A stretch of DNA of 64,000 bases from Deltaproteobacteria bacterium. GTDB lineage: Bacteria > Myxococcota_A > Polyangia > Polyangiales > Houyiibacteriaceae. The stretch covers positions 310,001 to 374,000 of the forward strand of contig JAEPMI010000007.1 of assembly GCA_017644045.1 (NCBI GenBank), written 5' to 3'. Positions 18,597 through 27,805 of this stretch are shown here, piece after piece. The notes under the pieces are model-generated. The model had not been told where the DNA came from and made no database searches. It was given only the letters and a program-made list of their open reading frames with translations. Numbering within the stretch: the first letter of the stretch is position 1; each line of letters begins with the position of its first letter. The translations under genes and the position numbers were made by a program.

Positions 18597-19034
18597 CTAC
18601 GGCTCGGCGGGTTCGGACCCCGGCTCCGACGGGCCGAGGAGCCTCACCCTCCAACCGCCCGGCTCCTGCACGACGGGGACCTCGGCCCGTTCGCCGCCGC
18701 GCCCCCGGACGATCACGACGCCCTCCCCGCCATCCACTCGGGCACGCATGGAGTGCGGCTCGAACGCGAGGCGGAAGCGCCCCATGGCGAGCATCTCCCA
18801 GGGCTCCAGACCGGCGCGACCGAGAGCCTCCGACCGCCCCACGCGCGCCTCGAGCTCCGTCCGGGTCGCCTCGTCCAACAGCGCGTAGGCCTCCGCTCGG
18901 CGCGTGTCGTCGTAGCGGGACTCCTCCATCGCCTCCAGAAACGCCGCCAGCGCCCCCTCGGGGGTAGCGTCGGGCGCCTCTTCGGCGCAGCCGAGGGCCA
19001 GGAGGAGCAGGAGCCAGGTCGCCGCCGAACGCAC
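18597..19034 (-). CDS. Small predicted lipoprotein
   Basis: A 145-residue protein. GTG 19034 opens a signal peptide (VRSAATWLLLLLALGC) with a lipobox Cys; the following PEGALAAFLEAMEES resembles the helical start of small alpha/beta proteins in which a Cys is followed by a DUF4878/NTF2-like fold. The rest is a charged, Arg/Glu-rich domain with a final Pro/Glu/Ser tail. Function unknown. The open frame continues upstream to 19487, but that portion is antisense to the E1-alpha gene. Confidence 0.55.
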   Translation of the reverse strand: MRSAATWLLLLLALGCAEEAPDATPEGALAAFLEAMEESRYDDTRRAEAYALLDEATRTELEARVGRSEALGRAGLEPWEMLAMGRFRLAFEPHSMRARVDGGEGVVIVRGRGGERAEVPVVQEPGGWRVRLLGPSEPGSEPAEP

Positions 19035-19143
19035 GCTCTGGTGGTAGCGCCGTCTGCCGTGAACGCCAATCGGCGCGAGGGTTCCCGAGGCGTGATGACG
19101 CTCGTTGACCTCGGGGGGCCATCGCCTACTATGCGCGCGCCCC

Positions 19144-20283
19144 ATGGCCCTCTCCCCCGACGACCCCACTCTCGGCCTCTTCCAGGTCCTCCGTGAGGAT
19201 CTCAGCGAGCCGCTCCCCGAGGGCGAGGATCCGCGTTCCCATCCGGAGAACGATCCCGAGCTTTCCGAGGACACGCTGCGCGCGATGTTCCGACACATGC
19301 TTCGGGTGCGACTTCTCGACGAGCGAATGATGATGCGGCAGCGCCAGGGCCGCATCGGCTTCTTCGGCGCGATCACGGGCCAGGAAGCCACGCCCATCGC
19401 CACCGCGTTCTGCCTCGAGGAGAAGGACTGGGTCTTCCCGGCCCTCCGCGAGAACGCGATCATGCTGGTGCGCGGCTTCCCGCTCACCCAGTGGCTGGCG
19501 CAGGTCTACGGAAACTCCCTCGACGTGCTCAAGGGCCGGCAGATGCCGAGCCACATGTCCGGCCGCTCGGTGAACCAGGTCTCCTGGTCGTCATGCCTCG
19601 GACCGCAGCTCCCGCAGGCGGTCGGCGCCGCGATGGCGGCCAAGTACAAGAAGACCGGCGCGGTCACCATCGGCTTCATCGGCGACGGCGCGACCAGCGA
19701 GCCGGACTTCCACTGCGCGATGAACTTCGCCGGCGTGAGCAACGCGCCCTGCGTGATGATCTGCCAGAACAACCACTGGGCGATCAGCGTGCCGTCGAAG
19801 AAGCAGACCCGGTCGGCGACCTTCGCGGTGAAGGCGCACGCCTACGGCATTCCCGGCGTCCGCGTGGACGGCAACGACATCCTCGCGCTGAGGGCCGTCA
19901 TCGGTGAAGCCGTCGACCGCGCGCGCAAGGGCGAAGGGCCGACCTTCATCGAGGCGGTGACCTACCGCATCGGCGCGCACAGCTCGAGCGACGACCCCAC
20001 GGTCTACCGCAGCGACGAAGAGGTCGAGCTCTGGCGCCGCAAGGACCCGATTCAGCGCTTCGAGCGCTACATGCGTTTCAAGGGCCTCCTGAGCGACGAC
20101 GAGCGCGCGCAGCTCGAGAAGGAGCTGGTCGAGGAGATCCTCGCGGCCATCGAGAACGTCGAGAGCGCCGCTCCCCCCGCCCGCGAGACGCTCTTCGAAG
20201 ACGTCTTCGAGGAGCGCCCATGGCACCTCGCGGAGCAGCAGGACGAGCTCCTGGAACACGACCCGGCGCCCAGCGCCCACTGA
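19144..20283 (+). CDS. Thiamine-diphosphate-dependent 2-oxoacid dehydrogenase E1-alpha subunit
   Basis: A 379-residue E1-alpha. The ThDP/Mg motif is GDGATSEPDFHCAMNFAG followed about 15 residues later by QNNHWAIS, and the phosphorylatable-loop region YRIGAHSSSDDPTVYR is present. GNSLDVLKGRQMPSHMSG is closer to branched-chain (BkdA) than to pyruvate E1-alpha, so 2-oxoisovalerate-type substrates are the best guess. It would decarboxylate the 2-oxoacid and load the lipoyl arm of E2. Start ATG 19144 is chosen over 19105, which lies in leader sequence. The partner E1-beta and E2 genes are not adjacent; the next genes encode E3 and LipB. Confidence 0.85.
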   Translation: MALSPDDPTLGLFQVLREDLSEPLPEGEDPRSHPENDPELSEDTLRAMFRHMLRVRLLDERMMMRQRQGRIGFFGAITGQEATPIATAFCLEEKDWVFPALRENAIMLVRGFPLTQWLAQVYGNSLDVLKGRQMPSHMSGRSVNQVSWSSCLGPQLPQAVGAAMAAKYKKTGAVTIGFIGDGATSEPDFHCAMNFAGVSNAPCVMICQNNHWAISVPSKKQTRSATFAVKAHAYGIPGVRVDGNDILALRAVIGEAVDRARKGEGPTFIEAVTYRIGAHSSSDDPTVYRSDEEVELWRRKDPIQRFERYMRFKGLLSDDERAQLEKELVEEILAAIENVESAAPPARETLFEDVFEERPWHLAEQQDELLEHDPAPSAH

Positions 20284-20335
20284 ACCACCGAGGCGCCCCG
20301 GCGCCCGAAAGCAACGAGCGAGAGCGAGAAGAGAC

Positions 20336-21763
20336 ATGGCGAAAGAGAGCTACGAAGCGATCGTGATCGGCGCCGGCCCCGGCGGGTACGTCGCCGCCAT
20401 CCGACTCGGCCAGCTGGGCATCAAGACTCTGTGCGTCGAGCGCGAGTACTGGGGCGGCGTGTGCCTCAACTGGGGCTGCATCCCCTCCAAGGCGCTCATC
20501 GCGGCGTCCGGGCTGGCGCACAAGGTGCGACACGCCTCCGAGATCGGCATCGAGGTCGAGGGCCTGAAGGTCAACGTCGAGCAGATGCAGAAGTGGAAGG
20601 ACGGCATCGTCAAGAAGCTCACCACCGGCGTGAAGAGCCTGGTGAAGGGCAACGGCGCCGACGTCGCTTTCGGCAGCGCGAAGCTCGTCTCGAAGAACGA
20701 GGTCGAGGTCACGGACGAGGACGGCAAGAAGACCGTCTACTCCGCCTCGAAGGGCATCATCGTCGCGACCGGCACCCAGATCATCAACATCCCCGGCTTC
20801 GAGCCGGACGGTGAGACGATCATCGACGCCCGCACCGCGGTCTCGCTCCAGAAGGCGCCCGAGTCGATGCTCATCGTCGGCGGCGGCATCATCGGGATGG
20901 AGCTGGGGATGGTCTACCAGAAGCTCGGCACCAAGATCACGGTGGTCGAGCTCATGGACCAGCTCCTGCCCGGCACCGACAAGGACGTGCTCCGCGTCGT
21001 CGAGAAGCACTTCACCAAGGGCGACAACCCGGCCGAGGTCCTCACCAAGTCGAAGGCGAAGTCCTGCGAGGTGAAGAACGGAAAGGCGAAGGTCGTGGTC
21101 GAGACCGGCGACGGCTCGGAGAAGACCTTCGAGGTCGAGAAGGTCATGGTCTGCGTCGGCTTCAAGCCGAACTCCAAGGGCCTCGGCCTCGAGGAAGCGG
21201 GCGTGAAGCTCGACGACCGCGGCCACATCACGGTCGACGACAAGTTCCAGTCGAACGTCCCCGGCATCTACGCCATCGGCGACGTGACCGGTCACCCCTA
21301 CCTCGCGCACAAGGCGAGCAAGGAAGGTGAGATCGCGGCCGAGGTCATCGCCGGCCACAAGGGCGCCCTCAACGACGTGGTCGCCATGCCCGCCGCCATC
21401 TTCACCGACCCGGAGATCGCCACCGTCGGCCTCACGGAGACGGAAGCGAAGAAGCAGGGCAAGAAGGTCAACATCGGCAAGTTCCCCTTCGCCGCGAGCG
21501 GTCGCGCGATGGCGGTCACCGAGACCGACGGCTTCATCAAGGTCCTCACCGACCCGGAGAACGACCACAAGGTGCTCGGCGTGACCATCGTCGGCCCGGA
21601 GGCGAGCGACCTCATCAGCGAGAGCGCTCTGGCGATGGAGATGCACGCCTACGCCGAGGACGTCGCGCTCACGGTGCACCCGCACCCGACGCTCGGCGAA
21701 GGCGTGATGGAAGCGTTCAAGGCCGCGCTCGGCGAGGCCGTCCACATCATGAACCGGAAGTAG
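20336..21763 (+). CDS. lpdA: Dihydrolipoyl dehydrogenase (E3)
   Basis: A 475-residue flavoprotein disulfide reductase. It has an N-terminal FAD motif (IGAGPGGYVAA), the redox pair Cys43/Cys48 in CLNWGCIPSK, an NAD-binding GGGIIGMELG near residue 182, the second FAD motif (YAIGDVTGHPYLAHKA) and the C-terminal HPHPTLGE with the catalytic His-Glu. It reoxidises dihydrolipoamide with NAD+. The gene follows E1-alpha by 52 bases and is followed after one base by lipB, so the three probably form one lipoate-centred operon. Confidence 0.96.
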   Translation: MAKESYEAIVIGAGPGGYVAAIRLGQLGIKTLCVEREYWGGVCLNWGCIPSKALIAASGLAHKVRHASEIGIEVEGLKVNVEQMQKWKDGIVKKLTTGVKSLVKGNGADVAFGSAKLVSKNEVEVTDEDGKKTVYSASKGIIVATGTQIINIPGFEPDGETIIDARTAVSLQKAPESMLIVGGGIIGMELGMVYQKLGTKITVVELMDQLLPGTDKDVLRVVEKHFTKGDNPAEVLTKSKAKSCEVKNGKAKVVVETGDGSEKTFEVEKVMVCVGFKPNSKGLGLEEAGVKLDDRGHITVDDKFQSNVPGIYAIGDVTGHPYLAHKASKEGEIAAEVIAGHKGALNDVVAMPAAIFTDPEIATVGLTETEAKKQGKKVNIGKFPFAASGRAMAVTETDGFIKVLTDPENDHKVLGVTIVGPEASDLISESALAMEMHAYAEDVALTVHPHPTLGEGVMEAFKAALGEAVHIMNRK

Positions 21764-21764
21764 C

Positions 21765-22466
21765 GTGGCCGAACGCGTCCTCGACGTCTGGCGCATCGGG
21801 CGCATCGACTACGACGACGCGCTCGAGCTCCAACGTGCCCTCGTCGCCGCCCGCACCGCGGGCGCGATCGAAGACACGCTGCTCCTCCTCGAGCACCCGC
21901 CCACGATCACGCTCGGGCGGGGCGCGAAGGAGGAGCACCTGCTCCTCGACCGCGACGCGCTCGAAGCGCAGGGCGTCCACGTACGCGACATCGGTCGCGG
22001 CGGCGACGTGACCTATCACGGTCCCGGGCAGCTGGTCGGCTACCCGATCATCGATCTGAAGCCCGACCGGCGCGACGTGCGCAAGTACGTCGCGAGCCTC
22101 GAGGAGACGATGATCCGCGTCGCCGCGGACCACGGCGTCGTCGCCGAGCGCCTCGAGGGCTTCAACGGGACGTGGATCGAGCCGCACGGCTTCCGACCGC
22201 GGAAGATCGGCGCCGTCGGCGTGCGCATCAGCCGCTGGGTCACGATGCACGGCTTCGCCTTCAACATCGATCCCAACATGGGCCACTTCGGCCTGATCGT
22301 TCCCTGCGGCATCCAGGGCAAGGGCGTCGCCAGCCTCGCCGGCGAGCTCGACGCATCGCCCGAGTGGCGGGCGGTCGAGACCGCGGCCGGCGAGCACTTC
22401 GCCGAGATTCAGGAATCACAGATCCGGTGGCACGACGGACGCCCCGAGGTTCCCGTCGTTTCGTAA
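21765..22466 (+). CDS. lipB: Lipoyl(octanoyl) transferase LipB
   Basis: A 233-residue enzyme that moves octanoate from acyl carrier protein to the lipoyl domains of E2 or GcvH, the first step of lipoate synthesis. RGGDVTYHGPGQ, KIGAVGVRISR (catalytic Lys) and IVPCGI (nucleophile Cys181) are all present, and the length is typical. Translation starts at GTG 21765, one base after the lpdA stop, so coupling is likely. No lipA is in the window. Confidence 0.95.
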   Translation: MAERVLDVWRIGRIDYDDALELQRALVAARTAGAIEDTLLLLEHPPTITLGRGAKEEHLLLDRDALEAQGVHVRDIGRGGDVTYHGPGQLVGYPIIDLKPDRRDVRKYVASLEETMIRVAADHGVVAERLEGFNGTWIEPHGFRPRKIGAVGVRISRWVTMHGFAFNIDPNMGHFGLIVPCGIQGKGVASLAGELDASPEWRAVETAAGEHFAEIQESQIRWHDGRPEVPVVS

Positions 22467-22531
22467 AAAGCCGTCCTCTCCCCCATCTGGGGCATGACCG
22501 GTGGCAGGGAGCCGTGGCATCCTTGGTCGCC

Positions 22532-22975
22532 ATGGGGGTACGACTCTCGCTCGACGAAGGCACGATCGAGATCCAGCGGATGACCGACTATCTGCTGGTC
22601 GTCGAGCGTGGGCGCCTCGCGAGCATCAGCGACGTGAGTCGCTATGCGCAGGCCTGCGAGAAAGAGCGCGATGGCCATCGAGTCCGCGCGATGGTCGTCG
22701 ACGCCCGCGTCGACCCGACCAAGACCAACCCGGAGGCGCGCGAGGCGTTCTGGACCTGGCTCGGCAAGAAGCCCTTCGAGCGGGTCTCGATCGTCTACGA
22801 CGACGAGATGCTCGCGACGGAGCTCAACATGATGGCGCTGAGCCGGCGAATGCACGTGCGCGCGTTCATCTCTCTGCCGGACGCGAAGAGCTGGGCGCTC
22901 GAGCGACCGACCCAGCGTCTGTCGGCGGTGCCGCCCGCACCGGAAGACGAGCTGGCGGAACCCGAGACCGTCTGA
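22532..22975 (+). CDS. Small protein, possibly STAS/SpoIIAA-like
   Basis: A 147-residue protein from ATG 22532; GTG 22514 is an alternative, but its AGGGAG lies only two bases away. The alternation of strands and helices (YLLVVERGRLASISDVSRYA, RVRAMVVDARVDPT, FERVSIVYDDEMLATELNM) resembles the SpoIIAA/STAS-like fold seen in many short myxobacterial proteins, but no phosphorylatable Ser is evident, so this is tentative. It lies 65 bases after lipB and converges on the ompA-like gene. Confidence 0.5.
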   Translation: MGVRLSLDEGTIEIQRMTDYLLVVERGRLASISDVSRYAQACEKERDGHRVRAMVVDARVDPTKTNPEAREAFWTWLGKKPFERVSIVYDDEMLATELNMMALSRRMHVRAFISLPDAKSWALERPTQRLSAVPPAPEDELAEPETV

Positions 22976-22981
22976 CACCGC

Positions 22982-24115
22982 TCAACGGTGGAGGATGAAC
23001 TCCACCCGGCGGTTGCGCGCGTGGCACTCCCGCGAGGTGTCCTCGCAGCGGGTCTGCGTGTCGCCAAAGGACCGGCTCTCGATGCGCTGAGGAGGCACCC
23101 CACACATCACGAGCTGCTCTGCGACCGCGCCGGCGCGCATCGCGCCGAGTCGATGGTTGCCCGCGGCGGTCCCTTCCTCGTCGGCGTGACCGATGACACC
23201 CAGCCGCGCGTTCGGCTCGGTGGCCATCCGAGCGCAGACCGCTTCGATGGCGTCGCGGTACCGGGGAGACACCCGGTCTGATCCGGTCCGGAAACCGACG
23301 GTCTGGGGCAAGCGCTCGCCAGGATCCGGCTCGGCTACGACGGGCGTGGGCTCCGGCGCCGGCGCCTCGTCGGGGCAGCCATCCTCGTCCTGGAATCCGT
23401 TGCGTGTCTCGGCGAGGTCCGGGCAGCCGTCGTCGGCGTCCGCGTAACCGTCGCCGTCGTTGTCGGCCTCCGGGCAGCCATCGGAGTCCTCGAACCCGTC
23501 CACGTCTTCGGCGTCCTGCGGACAACCGTCCCGCTCGTCGTCCAGTCCGTCTCCGTCCGAATCCGCCGGCCCGGCGATGGGCTCCGGCTCCTCGGCAGCG
23601 ACCGCGCGGAGGGTCAACGCGAGCCCGACCCGGAGGAAGCGCGCGTCGGCGCCGATGGCCTGGTCGTTCGGCTGAACGATGTGCGCGTAGCGGACGAAGG
23701 GCCCGAAGCCGACCATCGGGTGCGGGAAGAAGGTCCAGCCCACGCCGACGTCGAAGGTCACGCGGGCCAGGCCCCCGGTCAGGCCCACACCCACGTTGGC
23801 GTCGGCGAACGGCCCACCGACGAACCCGTCGGAGAGCTCGAAGAGACCGCGGAGCCCGAGCGTCACCGCGTGGAGGTTTCCCGGATCCTGGTCGGCCACT
23901 GGAAACCAACTCGTGCCATAGCCGAGCTGGACCGAGAGCGGGCCGACGAGGGTGAGCCCCGCGCGCACCGCACCACCCCCGCCCCAACCGAAGCGGTCGT
24001 AGCGCCCGGTGAGCATCCGGTCGGCGTTGCCTTCGACGTGGACCACGGGCCGGACCTGGGCTTCGGCGACCGAGCCGAGGCCGGCCAGCGCGAGCACGAT
24101 CGCAGCGGCTCTCAT
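22982..24115 (-). CDS. OmpA-family outer-membrane protein with thrombospondin type 3-like repeats
   Basis: A 377-residue protein. The signal peptide (MRAAAIVLALAGLGSVAEA) is followed by an N-terminal beta-barrel (about 20-190), a calcium-type repeat region (about 205-265; DSDGDGLDDERDGCP, DNDGDGYADADDGCP and similar units, each with acidic loops and Cys), a Pro/Glu linker, and a C-terminal OmpA-like peptidoglycan-binding domain (about 285-377; VIGHADEEGTAAGN, NRRVEFILHR). It would tether the outer membrane to the cell wall. Its ATG overlaps the stop of the giant Cys-rich lipoprotein (TCAT on the plus strand), indicating translational coupling and a shared envelope role. Confidence 0.88.
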   Translation of the reverse strand: MRAAAIVLALAGLGSVAEAQVRPVVHVEGNADRMLTGRYDRFGWGGGGAVRAGLTLVGPLSVQLGYGTSWFPVADQDPGNLHAVTLGLRGLFELSDGFVGGPFADANVGVGLTGGLARVTFDVGVGWTFFPHPMVGFGPFVRYAHIVQPNDQAIGADARFLRVGLALTLRAVAAEEPEPIAGPADSDGDGLDDERDGCPQDAEDVDGFEDSDGCPEADNDGDGYADADDGCPDLAETRNGFQDEDGCPDEAPAPEPTPVVAEPDPGERLPQTVGFRTGSDRVSPRYRDAIEAVCARMATEPNARLGVIGHADEEGTAAGNHRLGAMRAGAVAEQLVMCGVPPQRIESRSFGDTQTRCEDTSRECHARNRRVEFILHR

Positions 24116-27100
24116 CGCGAGATGCTCAACGAGTAGCGCGCACAGCTCGAGCCCGAGTTGGTGCGTCGGACGCGGATCAGCGTGGTGTTCGGCCAGCCGG
24201 TCCTCCGGGTCGAGCACCCCGTACCACCGCTGGAGCAGGTGTCCTCGAAGGTCCAATCGGTGCGGCTACCGGCGGTCCCACCACTACCGCACGGGCCGTT
24301 CCCGCTGCTGCAGGACGTGCGGACGTCGAAACGGAAGACGCCGCCCTCGTTCGTGGCGAAGCGCACTCGAGGCCGGCCCGCGCCGTGGCGACGGAAGGTC
24401 GCGCTCTCCGGGAAACGGATGAGGAACCACTCCTCCTGCCCCGCGATGGGCAGCCGCCGCAGATCGGTCCCGGTGCTGCTTCCGGCGCCGAGCGTCCCGA
24501 GGTCGATGCGGGTACCGCAAGACAGCGCCGACGCGCCCGCACACTCGCCACCGCAGACCACCTGGCCCGTCGGACACGAGAGCTGGCAGCTGCCCCCCGA
24601 GCAGATCTCTCCCGGACCACAAGACACACCACAGCCTCCGCAGTGACTGCGATCGGAGCTCAGGTCGCGACACACGCCGCCGCAGTTCGTGAGGCCGGCG
24701 GTGCAGCTCACGGTGCAGGAGCCGCTGGTGCACACCTGCCCGGCGGGGCAGGTGCTCGCGCAGCTCCCGCAGTTGAGCCGGTCGGTGTCGAGGTCGCGGC
24801 ACACGCCGCTGCAGTTCGTGAGGCCCGACCCGCAGCTCACGGTGCAGGCGCCGCCCGAGCACACCTGGCCCGCTCCGCACGTCACGCCGCATGCCCCACA
24901 GTTGAGCCGGTCCGTGTTCAGGTCGCGGCACGTGCCGGAGCAGTTGGAGAGACCCGACCCACAGCTGACGGTGCACACGCCGCCCGAGCACACCTGACCG
25001 GCACCGCAGGTCACGCCGCACCCACCGCAGTGGAAGCGATCGGAGCTCAGGTCCCGACAGACACCACTGCAGTTCGTCAGCCCGGACGAGCAACTCACCG
25101 TGCACGAGCCGCCCGTGCACACCTGACCAGCGCCGCAGGTGGCTCCGCAGGCGCCGCAGTTGAGTCGGTCGGTGTCGAGATCGCGGCAGACACCACCGCA
25201 GCTCGTGGTGCCGCCGGCGCAGCTCGGCGTGCATCCGCCACCGGAGCAGACCTCGCCCGCGCCGCAGGCGTTGCCGCACGTGCCGCAGTTCCCTCGATCG
25301 GTCGCCAGATCGCGGCACACGCCACCACAGTCGGCCAGACCGGCGCCGCAGCTCACGGTGCACACGCCACCCGAGCAGACCTCGCCCGCGCTGCAGGAGA
25401 CGCCGCAGCCACCGCAGTTCGCGCGGTCGGTGGCGAGGTCTCGGCACACGCCGCCACAGTCGGTCGTGCCAGTGGTGCACGACACGGTGCACGCGCCCGC
25501 CGAGCAGACTTCGCCGGCCGCGCAGCCGTTCCCGCACGCGCCGCAGTGGAAGCGGTCGGTGCCCAGGTCTCGGCACACACCGCCGCAGTTCATGAGCCCG
25601 GTCCCGCAGGACACCTCACAGGTGCCGCCGGAGCAGACTTCGCCTGCGCCGCACGAGACCCCGCACGCGCCGCAGTTCGCGCGATCGGTGCCGAGGTCGC
25701 GACACACGCCACCACAGTCGGCCAGGCCGGCGCCGCAGCTCACCGAGCACACCCCGGAGCTGCAGACCTCGCCGGCGCCACACGCCACGCCGCACCCCCC
25801 GCAGTGGTTCAGGTCGCTCGTGAGGTCACGGCAGACACCGCCGCAATCCGTGAGCCCGCCGCCACAGCTCACCGTGCACGAGCCGCCGGCGCAGATCTCA
25901 CCGGCGCCGCACCCGACGCCACAGCCGCCGCAGTTCAGTCGGTCGTTGTCGAGGTCCCGGCACACCCCGCCGCAGTTGGAGAGCCCCGCGCCACAGCTGA
26001 CCTCGCAGGCCCCGGCCGCACATCGTGTCCCGGCGATGCAGACCGCCCCGCAGCCGCCGCAGTTCAGCGCGTCGTTGTCGAGATCCCGGCACACGCCACC
26101 GCAGTCGCTCAGCCCCGCAGAGCAGCTGGTGGCGCAGACTCCGCCCGCACAGACCTGCCCCGCGCCGCAGGCGTTCCCACACGCACCGCAGTGGAGCCGA
26201 TCGTTGTCGAGGTCGCGGCACACCCCCGAGCAGCTCGTCAGCCCCATCCCGCAGGAGACCTCACAGGTTCCCCCCGAGCACACCTCGCCCGCGGCGCACA
26301 CCACGTCGCAAGCGCCACAGTGGAGTCGGTCGGTGGACACGTCGCGGCAGACGCCGGAGCAGTTCGTCAGCGCGGCGCCGCAGCTCACCTCGCACGTGCC
26401 GCCCACGCAGACCTCACCGGACGCGCACGCCATCCCACAGCCACCGCAGTTCGCGATGTCGCTGGCGGTGTCGCGGCAGGCGCCGCCGCACTCGACCAGC
26501 CCGGGCCCGCACGACACGGCGCACGCGCCGGCCGAGCAGACCTCGAAGGATCCGCAGACCGCGTCGCACCCGCCGCAGTTCGTCCCGTCGACCGCGAGGT
26601 CCCGGCACACGCCGCCGCAGTCGGTGAGCCCCGAGCCGCAGCTCACCTCGCACACCCCGAGGCTGCACACCTCACCGGCACCGCAGGTGTTGCCGCAGGT
26701 GCCGCAGTTCGTGCGGTCGCTCGCGAGGTCCCGGCACACGCCGCTGCACTCCGTGAGGCCGGCGCCGCAGCTGAGCTGGCAGGAGCCGGCGGAGCAGACT
26801 TCGCCGGCAGCACACGCCGCGTTGCAGGCGCCGCAGTGCAGTCGGTCCGTCGCGAGGTCCCGGCAGACGCCATCACACTCGGTCAGGCCACCGCCGCAAC
26901 TCACTTCGCAGGCGCCCCCCGAGCACACCTCGCCCGCGGCACACGCCACATCGCAGGCGCCGCAGTTCGCGAGGTCGGTCACGACGTCGCGGCACACGCC
27001 GGTGCAGTTCGTGAGCGCTCCGCCGCAGGTGGTCTCGCAGCTACCGGCGCTGCACACCGTGCCCGGATCGCAGGCCAGGTCACAGGCGCCACAGTGCTCT

Positions 27101-27657
27101 CGGTCGGACGCGAGGTCCGCGCACCGTCCACCGCACTCGACCTGGCCCGCCGGGCACGACACCACGCACGCGCCGCCCTCGCAGATCTCGCCCGCGGCGC
27201 AGGCGACGTCACAGCCACCGCAGTTCTCGCGATCGATCGCCAGGTCCGCGCAGTGCGGACCATCGGTGGTCTCGCAGCGCTCGAGGACCCCACCACAAGT
27301 GAGCCCGCACGCGCCCTCGCTGCAGACCTCCCCATCGTCGCAGGGGGCGCCGCAGCCCCCACAGTGCGCCCGGTCGGTCAGGGGATCGACGCAGAGCCCA
27401 TCGCAGAGGATCTGGCCCGTCGGGCACGACGTGAGGCACGCACCCTCCGCGCAGATCTCGCCGGGCGCGCACTCCAAACCGCAGCCGCCGCAATGGTCCA
27501 CGTCGACCAGGACGTCCGCACACGCCCCGTCACAGACCGTCTCGCCGACCTCGCAGAGGACGGCCATGTCGACCTCGCCGCCGACCAGGGGCTGCGCGTC
27601 ACAGGCTGCGAGCGCGACCATCGCGACCAGCACCCAACGACCACGCACCCCCACCAT
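24112..27657 (-). CDS. Giant lipoprotein with 23 eight-cysteine 43-residue repeats
   Basis: An 1181-residue protein. The signal peptide (MVGVRGRWVLVAMVALAAC) ends in a lipobox with Cys19. Residues 35-1027 are 23 tandem units of 43 residues (unit 3 has 47), each spaced C-x6-C-x3-C-x9-C-x2-C-x3-C-x5-C-x4-C with a near-invariant CRDL and NCG/HCG core. A partial unit and a 150-residue, Cys-poorer C-terminal domain containing EEWFLIRFP follow. With about 184 repeat cysteines it is presumably an elongated, disulfide-rich surface stalk. Such proteins in myxobacteria are often mislabelled tryptophan synthase alpha chain; nothing here supports that. The ompA-like gene starts within its stop codon. Function unknown. 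Confidence 0.9.
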   Translation of the reverse strand: MVGVRGRWVLVAMVALAACDAQPLVGGEVDMAVLCEVGETVCDGACADVLVDVDHCGGCGLECAPGEICAEGACLTSCPTGQILCDGLCVDPLTDRAHCGGCGAPCDDGEVCSEGACGLTCGGVLERCETTDGPHCADLAIDRENCGGCDVACAAGEICEGGACVVSCPAGQVECGGRCADLASDREHCGACDLACDPGTVCSAGSCETTCGGALTNCTGVCRDVVTDLANCGACDVACAAGEVCSGGACEVSCGGGLTECDGVCRDLATDRLHCGACNAACAAGEVCSAGSCQLSCGAGLTECSGVCRDLASDRTNCGTCGNTCGAGEVCSLGVCEVSCGSGLTDCGGVCRDLAVDGTNCGGCDAVCGSFEVCSAGACAVSCGPGLVECGGACRDTASDIANCGGCGMACASGEVCVGGTCEVSCGAALTNCSGVCRDVSTDRLHCGACDVVCAAGEVCSGGTCEVSCGMGLTSCSGVCRDLDNDRLHCGACGNACGAGQVCAGGVCATSCSAGLSDCGGVCRDLDNDALNCGGCGAVCIAGTRCAAGACEVSCGAGLSNCGGVCRDLDNDRLNCGGCGVGCGAGEICAGGSCTVSCGGGLTDCGGVCRDLTSDLNHCGGCGVACGAGEVCSSGVCSVSCGAGLADCGGVCRDLGTDRANCGACGVSCGAGEVCSGGTCEVSCGTGLMNCGGVCRDLGTDRFHCGACGNGCAAGEVCSAGACTVSCTTGTTDCGGVCRDLATDRANCGGCGVSCSAGEVCSGGVCTVSCGAGLADCGGVCRDLATDRGNCGTCGNACGAGEVCSGGGCTPSCAGGTTSCGGVCRDLDTDRLNCGACGATCGAGQVCTGGSCTVSCSSGLTNCSGVCRDLSSDRFHCGGCGVTCGAGQVCSGGVCTVSCGSGLSNCSGTCRDLNTDRLNCGACGVTCGAGQVCSGGACTVSCGSGLTNCSGVCRDLDTDRLNCGSCASTCPAGQVCTSGSCTVSCTAGLTNCGGVCRDLSSDRSHCGGCGVSCGPGEICSGGSCQLSCPTGQVVCGGECAGASALSCGTRIDLGTLGAGSSTGTDLRRLPIAGQEEWFLIRFPESATFRRHGAGRPRVRFATNEGGVFRFDVRTSCSSGNGPCGSGGTAGSRTDWTFEDTCSSGGTGCSTRRTGWPNTTLIRVRRTNSGSSCARYSLSISR
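24577..27555 (-). repeat. Coding tandem array, 23 units of about 129 bp
   Basis: This is the DNA of the 43-residue repeats. Units at the 3' end (minus-strand sense) are more alike than the first four, which differ in the CRDL core, consistent with expansion by internal duplication from the C-terminal side. The array leaves very long open frames on the opposite strand, which are not genes. Confidence 0.88.
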
Positions 27658-27736
27658 GGGTCTAGAAAGCCCGGGCGCTTTCGCGATGTCAACCGCCGAT
27701 CCGCGGCTAAATCATCGCATTTTCGGACCGAATACC

Positions 27737-27754
27737 GTGACCATGAATCGTCAC
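27737..27754. promoter_or_regulatory. Candidate operator and TTGACA box upstream of the Cys-rich lipoprotein gene
   Basis: In an AT-richer pocket between the creatininase stop and the lipoprotein start, GTGAC and GTCAC form an inverted repeat separated by eight bases, about 80 bases upstream of ATG 27657. Closer to the gene, a perfect TTGACA on the minus strand (27692-27687) could be a -35 box, but no good -10 follows, so the promoter is only a candidate. Confidence 0.3.
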
Positions 27755-27805
27755 AATGCCACCACCCAAACGGGTGAGGTGCGTGTCTGGAGTCGATCGT
27801 CCCCG

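Noticed and set aside
19144-21763. A complete pyruvate dehydrogenase operon
   Set aside because: Only E1-alpha and E3 are present; E1-beta and E2 are not in the window, and E1-alpha looks closer to branched-chain enzymes.
22430-22445. A second sigma-54-like box (TGGCACGACGGACGCC) inside lipB
   Set aside because: The -12 half matches only GC, it lies within coding sequence, and the next start is about 90 bases away with no supporting features.
24577-27555. A CRISPR-like periodicity of 129 bp
   Set aside because: Units are coding, lack spacer-repeat alternation and continue one open reading frame.
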